A stretch of DNA of 64,000 bases, from positions 2,914,001 to 2,978,000 of the forward strand of contig CAIIXF020000001.1 in NCBI GenBank assembly GCA_903813345.2. The letters are read 5' to 3'. Below are positions 33,790 through 45,800 of the stretch, one piece after another (the stretch's first letter is position 1; each line of letters opens with the position of its first letter). This stretch comes from Owenia fusiformis (lineage: Eukaryota > Annelida > Polychaeta > Sabellida > Oweniidae). The notes beneath the pieces were generated by a model. The model was not told the DNA's origin and did not search any database. It saw nothing but the letters and a program-made list of their open reading frames with translations. The position numbers and the translations under genes were made by a program.

Positions 33790-34635
33790 TTAGTGTACTA
33801 AGAACGATTTAACGTTCAATGGCTTTTTGTCAATGTGATAATTTTCGGGACAGTCTACCCAAAGGAAGCATGGGATAACAAGAGGTACGTAAAATATGCT
33901 GTCCAGTGTTCTAGCTACGAATGTTGCCTCCCATATATTGGCACCAAGTGCATTGATGAATGGCAGTAAGAAATTAATGTATCCAAAATAGCCCGCTGGT
34001 ACACCAATGTAGAACCATAACTTGCTTCTTCCAATGCAAGAAATGATTCCAGGTTGGTTTTGCTCATCTGTATCAACTAGTTCACTTTGTACGCCATGTG
34101 CGACATTTGAGCTGCTTTCCATACGGACTGAATAAACTCCTTGAATCTCATTGGGTCCGCGATATACTCTGACGGCTGCTACATGTATGGAAACTATCAT
34201 GAACGTGGCACAGATGAAATAGTATATGAACTGGATGAGGAATCCATATTGTCCAAGTCCAAAACCAAACACCACAATGCAAAATGCTAGCATCCAAACC
34301 AACATTAGTATCCAACAGCCGAGGAACAAGATGCGTGTTATTTTCTGTTTCCCCCTAAACATCAAAAGAGTTCCGATCCGAAAATGGAACGTTGCAGCAA
34401 ACATCAGCAGCAAATTAAAAATACCAACCAGAATGTTCTTGGTCTGACTCGACATCGACGCCATATCTTGTACCATATATATAATAGATAGAGTCCCATG
34501 TGTTATAACATAAATTGTATAATTGAGACAGATACGATTATGCGGCGACTGACGAGCAATGACCAGGGCTACGCCTCCAACTGTGTTGACGATACACCAG
34601 AGAAGAAAACCAACAGATGCGTACGTCCAAGCCAT
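33790..34635 (-). CDS. Orphan seven-transmembrane protein, intronless
   Basis: 281 codons from ATG at 34635 (ACAATGGC, good context). Seven hydrophobic segments are clear: roughly residues 8-28, 37-58, 66-92, 102-128, 132-160, 207-230 and 244-268. The N-terminus is short and likely outside. A hydrophilic loop of ~45 residues lies between helices 5 and 6. There is no DRY or NPxxY motif, so a rhodopsin-class receptor is unlikely. Conserved-looking points are His in helix 2 and FHFRIG at the end of helix 3. I do not know its function. It is convergent with the metallopeptidase gene, 135 bp apart end to end. Confidence 0.75.
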   Translation of the reverse strand: MAWTYASVGFLLWCIVNTVGGVALVIARQSPHNRICLNYTIYVITHGTLSIIYMVQDMASMSSQTKNILVGIFNLLLMFAATFHFRIGTLLMFRGKQKITRILFLGCWILMLVWMLAFCIVVFGFGLGQYGFLIQFIYYFICATFMIVSIHVAAVRVYRGPNEIQGVYSVRMESSSNVAHGVQSELVDTDEQNQPGIISCIGRSKLWFYIGVPAGYFGYINFLLPFINALGANIWEATFVARTLDSIFYVPLVIPCFLWVDCPENYHIDKKPLNVKSFLVH

Positions 34636-35074
34636 TGTCAATTTTGTGGTTCACTTTGGTTAACTGCTTATGATGCAGTGCCACTATTTGATAATGTCAA
34701 TGGATTTACAGAACATATATTTGACATTCTTCTTATGATATATTTTGCGATTGATAAGATAAAATAGGTTTTTATATTGTTGAGTGGACACAATATACCA
34801 ATAATTAACATAGTTTTAAAGTACTTTGTCTATTGACACTTCATCTTATCACTATTATGTTTTATATAGATGCTTTCACCTGCTCAATGAACATAAATAA
34901 TATAGGATAGTAACTACACGCTTACAAGCTGTCATGCACATATATATATTTCAGGAACTCAAGTCACGGCATCGTAGCTGATTTTGCATCAAGACATAAC
35001 AATGGCAAAATCGATCAATGTACAACATGTTTATCGAATGACAAATTATATTTAGTCTCAAGAGGCTAACCCTA
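34636..35074. other. 5' flank of the 7-TM gene
   Basis: Short AT-rich stretch containing its presumed promoter; a frame on the + strand (34498-34767) mostly overlaps the gene antisense. Confidence 0.4.
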
Positions 35075-35872
35075 CTATCACACCAAACTAGTTCTCACTA
35101 CGTTCTCGAAAACGGGCTTCAACTGTGTACAAACGGACTGGACCTACTAAGAACCGTTTGGGATCTATTTACAAACTTCATCGAACGTACTCGAACGGGT
35201 AGGTCCTCTAGAACTTAGACAATGCTCAAAATTTTCTCGTGGTCGTCACGTTCTACAATTAGAACGAGTGACAACGTACTAACGACGAGCTGGACGTACT
35301 ACGAACGGAACCGTCGTACTTCAATCCTACTAGGGACGTTTTAACAACGAGTTGAACTGTCTGAGGACGTGTTGAGAACGAGGTAGAACTAATTGCAAAC
35401 TGGTTTAAACTGAGTTAGAACGTGTTTAACACTGCTTATGAACGTGTTAGCAAAAATATAGCTATCACACCAAACAAGTTGCCACTGCGTTCTTCAAAAC
35501 TGGTTTTAAACTGTGTGCGAACGGAATGGTCGTAGCTGCAACTTTCTAAGGTCTATTTACGAACTTTATGATCGTTCTTAGACGGGAATGTGATTTTAGA
35601 ATTTTGAATCGATTCAAAGTTCGATGACGACCATACCGTTCTGTAATCAGGTCATGTTGACCTTCTAGACTAAGGGACGCGTTCTACTACGTTGCACACC
35701 GACGTAGTGCGACCCGGACGAACTGCGAACGAGATGGACGTATTGAAGACTGTTTAAGAACGAAGAAGCTAATTATTTCAGACATATTTCCCGACCACAG
35801 CCAGATTGAGCCCGTTTTACGACGTTTTCATAAGACTGGCAAGAACGGGTAAGAACTAGTTTGGTGTGATAG
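35075..35872. mobile_element. Unclassified ~800-bp inverted-repeat element with GAACG words
   Basis: CTATCACACCAAACTAGTTC at 35075 is the exact reverse complement of the right end GAACTAGTTTGGTGTGATAG (to 35872). A third copy of the end, CTATCACACCAAACAAGTTG, lies in direct orientation at 35461, so the element looks like two half-elements in tandem. The interior is unusually rich in AACG/CGTT and ACGT words (about 40) compared with its flanks. No reading frame of note. Confidence 0.65.
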
Positions 35873-36859
35873 GGGGGTAAACAGACCAATACTATTCTTA
35901 CTAGTAATAGGGACTTTAAGATTAGCGTAAGCATATACGTAAACCTATAGAGCAATGTATGTACTTATGTTTGTTACGGATACGTATAGGGAATCACTTT
36001 GTAAAATGAGTTTAAGATTAATGTAAGAGGCTACGAAAGCGCATGCAACAAATCACGATAAAAATAACATAGTAAAATTAAACAATTTAAAAAGGACTTC
36101 AAATCTACTATTTTAGTATAATTGTATCCTATACTACTGTCTCCCAATTTGAGGATTACATAATTTTAAATAATAACTCAGTCGTTCAGCATGAGTTTAA
36201 AATCATATCTAAGATTAAATTAAACCTTGTTAAATGTTGTTGAATCCCTCTAGATACTTCTATGGGGCTAATGTCCAAACTAACAACCCTTGAATCATTG
36301 AAACGAGACGAGAAGGAAGCAAAATGAGAGCCAAAGCACAAGATGTCTGTGCTTGTGCAGTGAACAAGTTAGGTTCCAGACACAACGCTGGTATTTTATA
36401 GCTTGAAAATAAAATAAAGTCGCATGTTTAATTGTGCCAAATATGACACCAACCCCATACTGAATGACTGAAGGATCAACATTTGTTTGGGCAATTACCT
36501 TGTAAATGGCTCAAATCTTCTGAAATTTCTTGGAAATAATAATGAACTCTCAGTAAACTATGGCATGTAAATTATCTCTAGATGTACATGTTCTAGTATA
36601 AGTATGGTGTCTGTACCTGTATTGCTAAGGTAAGATTTCACGTGTCAGCTCGAACGAAAGGATGTCAATATGACATCTTCATTTAAATCATTATAACTAT
36701 CACAGACCCAAATATAACTTAAAAAGGGTTCCAGACATAAGCAAGTAGTATATAGATCTAAATATTATATCATAAAGATGATTTAATAATAGCTTTCCAA
36801 ACTATTCTAGACAGCCTTACAATTTGTACAAGCCTAAGAGTACGGACAACGGAAATTGT
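35873..36859. other. 3' flank of the receptor gene
   Basis: AT-rich, no gene; probably contains 3' UTR of the receptor subunit ending at 36860. Confidence 0.4.
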
Positions 36860-39800
36860 TTACATGTAAAATTCAGGAATGATATATACAAATGATAAAA
36901 TTGTACAAAGAATTACAATTGCGAAGAAAATGAATAAAATTCTATCCATAACAATCGAAATATCTTGCCAGTCATTTGTCCACGTAACTTGTTGCTCTTC
37001 GCCGATATGTTTCTTTGCTATAGTTCTCATATATTTCACCAACTCAGCAAGTGCCTGTTCGCTGTACGGAGAATTGTGATCGTTATACTTGGTAGCTGCT
37101 TCGATGGCGAATGGTATTGAAGCAATGCTTAAGGTGTCCTCCATTCGATTAGTCATCGACTTCCTCTTGGACTTTGTAAGAGTGTTACCTCTGCTTGCTG
37201 ATGGGAATCCAGTGCTAAGTGTATCATCATAGGGCATTTTATGATTGAACCGGCGTCTGTATGAGTCACCTTGGTTTTTTAAGAATCTTCCGTTGTTGGG
37301 ATTCCCTTTACCTTCCTGAGATACCGCCATTGAATGTTCAATAGCTGCATTATCGGATTTAAGGTTTTCTTTGAGGTCGTCTCTGTTTTGCATCTCATTG
37401 TCATCACGGTAATTTGCAACGTTTAACTTGTCCCTTGTACCGGCCGCTTGGTTGAGGATGTTATGTTCAGGCGAAGCTTGGTACCCGTGATTGGCATTGC
37501 CGTTACACACCTTTTCCCCATGGTGTTCCTCATTTGTTTCAGCTTGTTTTTGACCTGTATGCATATTCTCTTGTGGCGGATCATCATTAGCATCATCAAT
37601 TGTAATGGTGTGTATACCAACCTCCGAATCATGACCATTTAATCCATTTACAACAACCATATCATTTCCTTTCTTAGTATCTCCAGTACCATTGTGAAGT
37701 TTTTCACCTTTCGCTGACTTCAATGGAGTAGAATATTCGTCCATTTCTTTGCCTAATGAACTGTCAGTGTCGTGGGACTTCATCTCTAGATCAACGGCGT
37801 CGGTCATCTTTTGATCTCTGTCGTTCTTGCAGGTATGGCAGACAAGGGGCCCCAACCAGTCCAGAAATATGACTCGAAGTATTTTCGGAGGAGGACGAGG
37901 ATGTTTGTAGAACACATTCAGCACAACTATTGTCGTAACAATCGAGCAAGTAGTCACACCCATCACCAGTGTCACATAAGTTCCTGTAAGTACAATTATA
38001 TCGTTTATTAATTATTTTTTATATGAACGTTACGCTGAGAACATATTTTATAACCGACATTTTATAATTTACTGTGTTTGAATGAATTTGACATTTGATA
38101 TTATCATTTACCGATCAATGGCGTGGCGTCCGATGTTTTTGGCATGTTTTCATTGAGAATGAGTAGAAATACTGAGAAACTCAGCATGACTGTAATTCCA
38201 AGACCAACTTTCTCTCCAGTTTCAGGTGGCATAAGAAAGACCATCAACGCTACCAGAGAAATCAGAATTGTTGGAACGACGATGTTCATGATATAATATT
38301 TTGGCTTTCGCTTTAGTGTGATCGAGAATGTGACGTATGGATACGGCACACCAGGGCTGCTGTCGTAATACACAGAGCCGCCAGTGGAAGATGTACCAAT
38401 AATTTCCCATTGAGCTGTTCCTTCGTATCCATCGAGGTAAACTTCACTTGTTTCGTTAATGAGAAGCACGTGGGAACCGGAAGACGTCCAGCATGCGAAT
38501 TTAATCTCACATTTCTGAGTGTCGAACGGCAGTTTGGTGATATCCATGGGGCATTGGGTTTTAAAGATACCCCCGGGACTCCATTGTACGTGTCCTTCAC
38601 TCGTGACGATGACTTGAAAATTGTTCTTCAATTTTTCGTCAACAACTTCTTCAATTCTAAAAAAGTATGATACAGATTCCGCCATAAGCTATATTCACAA
38701 TTTGTCAGGACTTGATGAAATGAAGGAAACCAATTACAAGTTGCAGGTCCATATTTTGAAGACTGCAAGCCATTCAAAAATATTGTTTCAATAATTTCGA
38801 TTTGCAGACTTAACTTTTTCTATGAATCATCTTATTTTGTCAAATAAAGTTGGCAAAGGCTATACATGAATGCCAAGATCGTTAAATTCAAGTTGTCATC
38901 CATTTTCTCAATGACATAATTGTAAAAACAATTCAATCCTTCTCACAGATAAATTCAAGTTAAGGCGTTAAGAAGGACACTTAGACTCAGATGCGAGTAG
39001 GTAGTTACCAGTTTCACCACCAGGTGGCTGATTCGGGAGAATTAACATGGCAGGATATTTCAAAATTCCCTTAAACTTGAATATGCATCAGTTTTAATGG
39101 TTCACTTTTCATATTACCTTTATGTATCTAATGTAGTTATACAAATTAAAATATGTCCAGTAAAAAAAGATTTATCTGCTCAACACAAGAAAAGATATTT
39201 CACTTTTTGTGATTTTACAACATGGGCTCTATGGGGAATCTCCCCGACCTAGAAGTCACATTTTCAAAGAAAATTAAATTTTCAGAGTTGATAAACTCTT
39301 TTCAAAACATGTAGATTCCAAATATGACATCAGTTTGACTGAATCTTGAATTTTTAATGACGTAAATCAAGATTATTTCTACCCGCATCTGGGCTATTGG
39401 GAACAGTTTATCAACATTGTATATCAACATTTTTTATATTTAATTAAACTGTTCGATTTTGGATATTTCGATGACATGTATCTTTTGGAAATTAGTATGA
39501 TATTGTCAATAATACATTCATTTTCATTCATTTAAACATTGTGTCATTGTCAAGTGGCTTGATATTCCGTTCCATACTAAAGCAAGTTTATGTTTTAGTT
39601 ATTACCCGTTGTCCAGACTGATGTCAGGTGTCCAAACAGATCGAGCTGGTAACATTATCTCTTCAAGCCCATTGTATTCAGATATATTCCATGAAAGTCG
39701 ATGATCTCTCCAGTACTAGAAAATTAACATGCAAAATTAATACTACAAAGAAATAGACTAGGCCAATTTCTACGTTTTATCACAAAATTGATATACAATG

Positions 39801-42800
39801 AAACATGCATAATGCATTTGTCAAATTGAGAGATAATGTTAGGACAATGCTAGCCACAATACCTATTATTACAGGCCTATTATGATTAATGATGATATAT
39901 TTTGGTATATATCGATATCTATTTAGTATTGCTTGTTTAGTTGTCAACCTGACTACTATTCAAAGCTGCGTGTTGATTATCAGACATTATGCCAGTCAAA
40001 AATGTTTGAAGCTGGTACAACACAGGACACACCCGCTCGCCATCCAACCAACATATCACTGAATACGACTCGCTTATCAAGTATTACTCCGCCCATGCTG
40101 GTTAACGACGACCCCGTGCACATATAACACTCACCATATCGGCAAATCCATAAGTTGTACACGATTGTTCTTTTTCATCCTGTAAAACACAAAATCACAT
40201 TTTTGTAAATACAGTATTTGAAGGGCAATAATATTATATTGGATGCTCAGTCCATTGACCAAAATACAGTTAACTCCTTTTAGTCTATGAGTTGATCCAA
40301 AAATGAGCATACCATCTGATAGTACTGACTTCATTAAGATAATGTATTTCGTTTTGATTGTGATAGGGGTTCTAAAATTAATATATACCGTTGGTTGGTC
40401 AAACGAGAAGGTGGGGTTAGAAACATTATTATGATATATGCTCAAGTGCCAAAGCGAAAGGCATTAACATCAAAAATTGTTGTACAGTAGATACAATATA
40501 AAATCATTTAGTCTCAAATGATGTGGGACAGACAATTGCCTCGAAGTCCATAAGCGACGTATCAAAGGATAACATCCTTTGTATTCAAAGAATGCATTAT
40601 TTATCAGCCAATATATTCAAATTTCCATTAGTACTTGAAGGAAAATCTATGTTCTGCTCAACTAAATGAAAATGATATATTGGATCTCGATAGGCGTCTT
40701 TTTCGTATGGCTTAACAATCTGAAAAGTTCTCATTGCACAAAAAGTTGGCATTCCTCCGCCAATAACACGGCCAAAAGAGGTCCAATATGCAGTTAAAAT
40801 TCAAAACATTTAAGATATCATCGAAATTGCTGTACCAACGCAGTCATTTTCGTTTGATAGTTGAATAAGTAAAATTAAAAATTGCGCGAAGATCAGATTT
40901 ACAATTCTACGTTCGGAAATGATTGCGTGAAGGAATATACAAATTCTAGCGATAACTGGCGGTGGGGATAATGTTTAAATAAATCATACCTAGACAAATA
41001 AGTGATTAAACTACCTTTATTTTTCGAGATATTCTTCAATTTATATAGTGAAAGATAATATACAGTGGAACATTATGAATCCTTTAGAGGTGCTATACCA
41101 TATGGTACTTAATTCAAAAATCGTGATGTTTGTTGGGTGCAACAATGAGGTTGATCAAGTAGTAAATCGGCAAATAATGCATGGTGAAGTGATACCATTT
41201 GAACCATTAGCTTTGATACTTTTATACTCCATTGATTTGGGAAAAGAATAAATACACAACCGTTTCTATGGGTATATTGCTCTAGTTCGTCGTTTTAAAG
41301 ATATGCTAAACAGATAAATAGGTCAGTGTTACATAATCATGAAATGAATAAGTCTGAAAATACAATTGGCCAGAATGTACTAAACCTGCTTGAAACTGAA
41401 AAACATTGCATGCTCTATTCCACACAATTTGGAGGCTTTTGAAATTCGCAGTAACAATGAATAAGTGCCTGCATATAATCAGTGTATAGAAAACACTTCA
41501 TGTAGTGTTTATCAGATGTATTGAGTTGACCAAAATACTCCTTTGTTTACTATATACTGGACTACATACTGGCACCCTTACATATGTGTTACTTTACATA
41601 TTGTAGAATTATGATCAATGGGAAAACTGAAATAGGTATTCCAGCAGGCCTAGGAAAATATGGCTAGAAAAATATGCTACACCTAAGGGCTACAGGTGGA
41701 CAAACTATTCCCCCTGAAAAGTATTTTTGCTTTGAATGCAATATGCAACAATGCATTGCTTTGTTGCATATTGAGTAGTTAGTTAATGTTATGGTGCAAA
41801 AAATCAAAACAAAAAGGAATAAAGAAAAAATGCCACGGAGAAGTCTCATTAGCATCTCTTTATACGTATTCCTAAAATCATATCTTTACAGCGGAACAAA
41901 GACATTATGTTGTTTTTCAGTGCAGATTTTATATAGCGCATTATGCCATAAACACAATCAATACACTTTTGCAAATTGTAATTTGAATTTTGGGGGATAT
42001 TATCCGTCTTGCTAACACTTAGGCATGGTTGGGGCGAGGTGGTATTCTATAGGGTATCTTAAGCTTCATTGATTTTTGGGTGTATCGCTAATTACATTTC
42101 GTTATTAATCGTTATCGCTTTTGATTATATTTTTTCGTCATATTTTCTTCATTTCCGATCAAATTAAGCGCAACTACAAATAATTATATAAAAACAAGTC
42201 GAAATTAAATGTTCAGTCTTTGAAGATCGTTTTATTTCAGTTTTGACTTTCTTACATGAAATATACTTTCCATGGCTTGCACCTCAAATCGATATGTCTA
42301 TACAAATTGATTGTTTTCCTGTCCTTCATATTTCTTTTGTAGTGTATAATAGTACATGCATATTAATATATCCTTCAGTTGGTTCACACGGATGAGGTGT
42401 AAGATTGTTACCGACTGCATTCATTAGTCTGTTCGCCTTTTCATTAGTGAGATTTCGCAACTCACTTAGAAGCACGTTTGTTATTCCCGTATTACGTATA
42501 AGGGCGATACAGTTTTCTTATTAGAGAGATTTCGCACAAAAGTAAAAGTACAACTTATACGTATACGTATAGTTTAAAGGGTCATGTCGAACTATTATAT
42601 TTACTAAAATCAATTTTAAATTGTACTTAATGGAACATAACTATTCCCGATATAGAAAAGCTCCATCAACCAGAGACTGAGAATGCACAGTCAACTGCAC
42701 GTGTAGATTATGCACATTTTAATTAAATGCTTGCTTCCGTGTCTTAGTAATTGTAGTGTATTATAAACACGATCCTTTAAAGTGAGTCATGATCCTTTAA

Positions 42801-45800
42801 AGTGAGTTATTACATAAACAAGTTGATTATTTCAAAGTTTTCATGATCAGTATAAGTAGTAGGAAAATTGGTCCCATCAGCTCAGGCTGATCACGGCTGA
42901 TCAGTTAAAACCGGAAGTCAGCCATTTTGACAGGAAGTCAGCCATTTTGACCGGAAGTCAGCCATTTAACCAGAAGTCGGCCATTTTGAAGCTCTCTGAC
43001 AGGAAGTCAGCCATTTTGAATTCTGTCTGGGCAAGAAGGTGACATCATAACGGAAGTGAGGCATCTTTGAGTCGGTCTGGGCAGGTTTTAAAACGGAAGT
43101 TAGCCATCTTTTATTCGGTCTGGGCAGGTTAATGATTTCATAGAGGAAGTTCAACCATTTTAACTTTGCCTGGGCAAGTGGATCATATTTTTGGCAGGAA
43201 ACGTAAAGGTAGCCATATTGATAGCCTTATATCATATGAATAAGGATTACGATGGCATTGGTCTCACTCGAATCATGAATACATTATGCAAGATCACTTA
43301 ATTGCTCTTGAAGCATCTATCTTTAGGAATCTTTAGTTAAAATTGGGGAATTTAGAGAGGCTCATTTTTTAATTTTTGACCAAATTTATGTTAATCATGT
43401 TAGGTACACTATAGTCTCAATGAGAAATGGGGGATGGTTATATATAACAACTTCACCTGTCTCTCTACTTTCACTTATGAACATAACACGAATTCTTTCA
43501 ACACACATAAAATTTTATTTGCATATAATACAGCATGATATACATCATAATTACATTTCTATACAATATTTACAAAAATGTTATATCAGAGTCCTTGACC
43601 CACGAGTCAAACTTTTTAGGCCAATATTGCCAACGCACTAAATGTTCCTTTTGACCCTTTCTTGTTCGGGTTTTTAGGATCTTTTCCACCTTCCAAATAT
43701 CATCTTCATTTGCTTGTACCCTCTGGAGCTCTGCTTGGTAAAAAGTACCCTTAATGTCTTCATTTTGAAAATCTTTTAAACGATACAGTGGAAGGCCCTG
43801 TCTGATGAAACGTTGCGCTACTTTAAAAATTTCACCAGTCCAATGCTCGTTGTATTCTCTTGTAAAAATATGTTTCGATTGGGTAATTCTAACCAAAGCT
43901 CCAATGGGAAATTTAAATATATATTTTGACCTAGTTTTAACAGCAGCTGATTTGGGATAGTACATCCGCCACCAAATGGCCAGTTCATCGTCTTTAGATA
44001 CATTTTTAGGAGCCATCTTTATGCTCCTATGCCAGGTGGCATTATAACTTTTAACAACATTTTGCAAATCGTCTATATATCTATAGTTCTGTTTATATAT
44101 CATAAACCTCATTATTTTCGTCTTCAATGTCTTTATAAGACGCTCGGAAAAATTGGCTTTGGGTGTATTTTCCGTAACAAAATGGCGTACTCCCCATCGA
44201 GCCAGCAATGTCTGTACGACCCTCGCACGAAATTCTTGACCTTTATCCGTTCTAATGACATCTGGTTGACGCTGCCCTTCTTTGAAGATGTCATCAAAGG
44301 CCTCTGCAACAGCTTTACCCGTCTTGTTAGGTAGAGGCTTAACCCAGGCAAAACGGGACATGATGTCAATGACGACTAGGATAAACTTCGTATTGTCATT
44401 CTCTGTTGACCAAGTAGACATATCCATGAGATCAGCATCCCATTGTTCATCAATATGTGAAACATATACTTTGTTCCGAGTAAATTGTCTCTTATAAGGT
44501 CTCTGTAGGCCATAAGCTTCTTGATTGTCCAGCCATTTCTTTATCTGATAACGGGACAGCTGGTATTTCCCATCATTTAGTACAGCTCTATAGAGTTTGT
44601 CTGGTCCAGCAAAAGCTCCAGAATTTCGACTGTCAAAGTATAATTTCTTTAAATAGTCTCGATATGCCATCTTACACTGTCGGAATCTGACTCCTTAATG
44701 ATGATCTCTCTTAAAATCACTAATATTTATCACTCAGTGCTTGATTCAACAGCCTCGTTTTCGGATTCACTCGGTTCTTCCTCAGAGCTACTTTCCTGGT
44801 CTGTATCCTCTATAAAGACCTCATCAAACTTGTGTTTGTTTTTTAAAAGCGTCTTCCTAATGGCTAAGTTCACAGAGACACCCCTCCTCATCATATTATT
44901 TATCGAATCGATTATATTTCTGTGTAACGCATTGTCTTTTACATCAACTGTTAGCTTGACAAATTGTTTATATCCTTTCATAAATTCTTCCTTATACTTC
45001 GATAATAGTTTATTATCTGCCTTTTCTACGGCCGCTGTCTTATCCATCCCTCTATCCATATACTCATCCACTTTACGTCGGTGGTCTTCCTCATTCTGTC
45101 TTATAGACCACTTCTTTAAGAATGCAAATGTTTCATTTGCTTTCAAATCACCATCATCGTCATCAACGTCATTGTCTTTGTCTTGAGGAATCTTCTCCTC
45201 AATATTTTGGGTAGATTGGGTCCTCACCCTCTTGGGTAGCGGTCCCTGATCTTGACACCAATTTTTTATATGCCTCTGTAAGTCGTGAATGCTATCAAAT
45301 ACTAAACCACATTCATCACACGATACCATGTTGTCTTCTCGAACTTCAGATTCCAAGTAAGGGTAGTTCTTAACATCACTACTATTTATAAATGTCGTCG
45401 GATAGCCCACTTCTGAAATACCCTGTCTTTCAAGTAAGTGCTTTGAATCATTCATTGGTTCCTTGAAGTTGCGGGAATCGTGATGACTTTCTAATTCTAC
45501 CTCACTTTTAGTAAAGGCATTTGGTTTCAATCTGTTTTGTTCCGAGGTTTCTTGCTTCAGATCAAGAAGCAGGTAACCATAGGGTCGAGAAGTTGCGTTG
45601 GTATATGCTCTGACCAACTTGTTTCCATTTCCGGGGTACATCTGCCTCGATAAGAATGCCACCTGTTGGCGATCTCTCGGGTTATTGAATAGTATCATAT
45701 AGTGAGAGTTTAAGCTCATCGATCTATTCATTTTTCCTTGATGATACATATTCTGGAGCAGGCATATCACAGACAGATTTCGATGGTGACTGCCTTTGCT

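Noticed and set aside
36860-37975. A separate 371-residue protein
   Set aside because: It is the last exon of the receptor gene; its first Met lies inside membrane helix M3.
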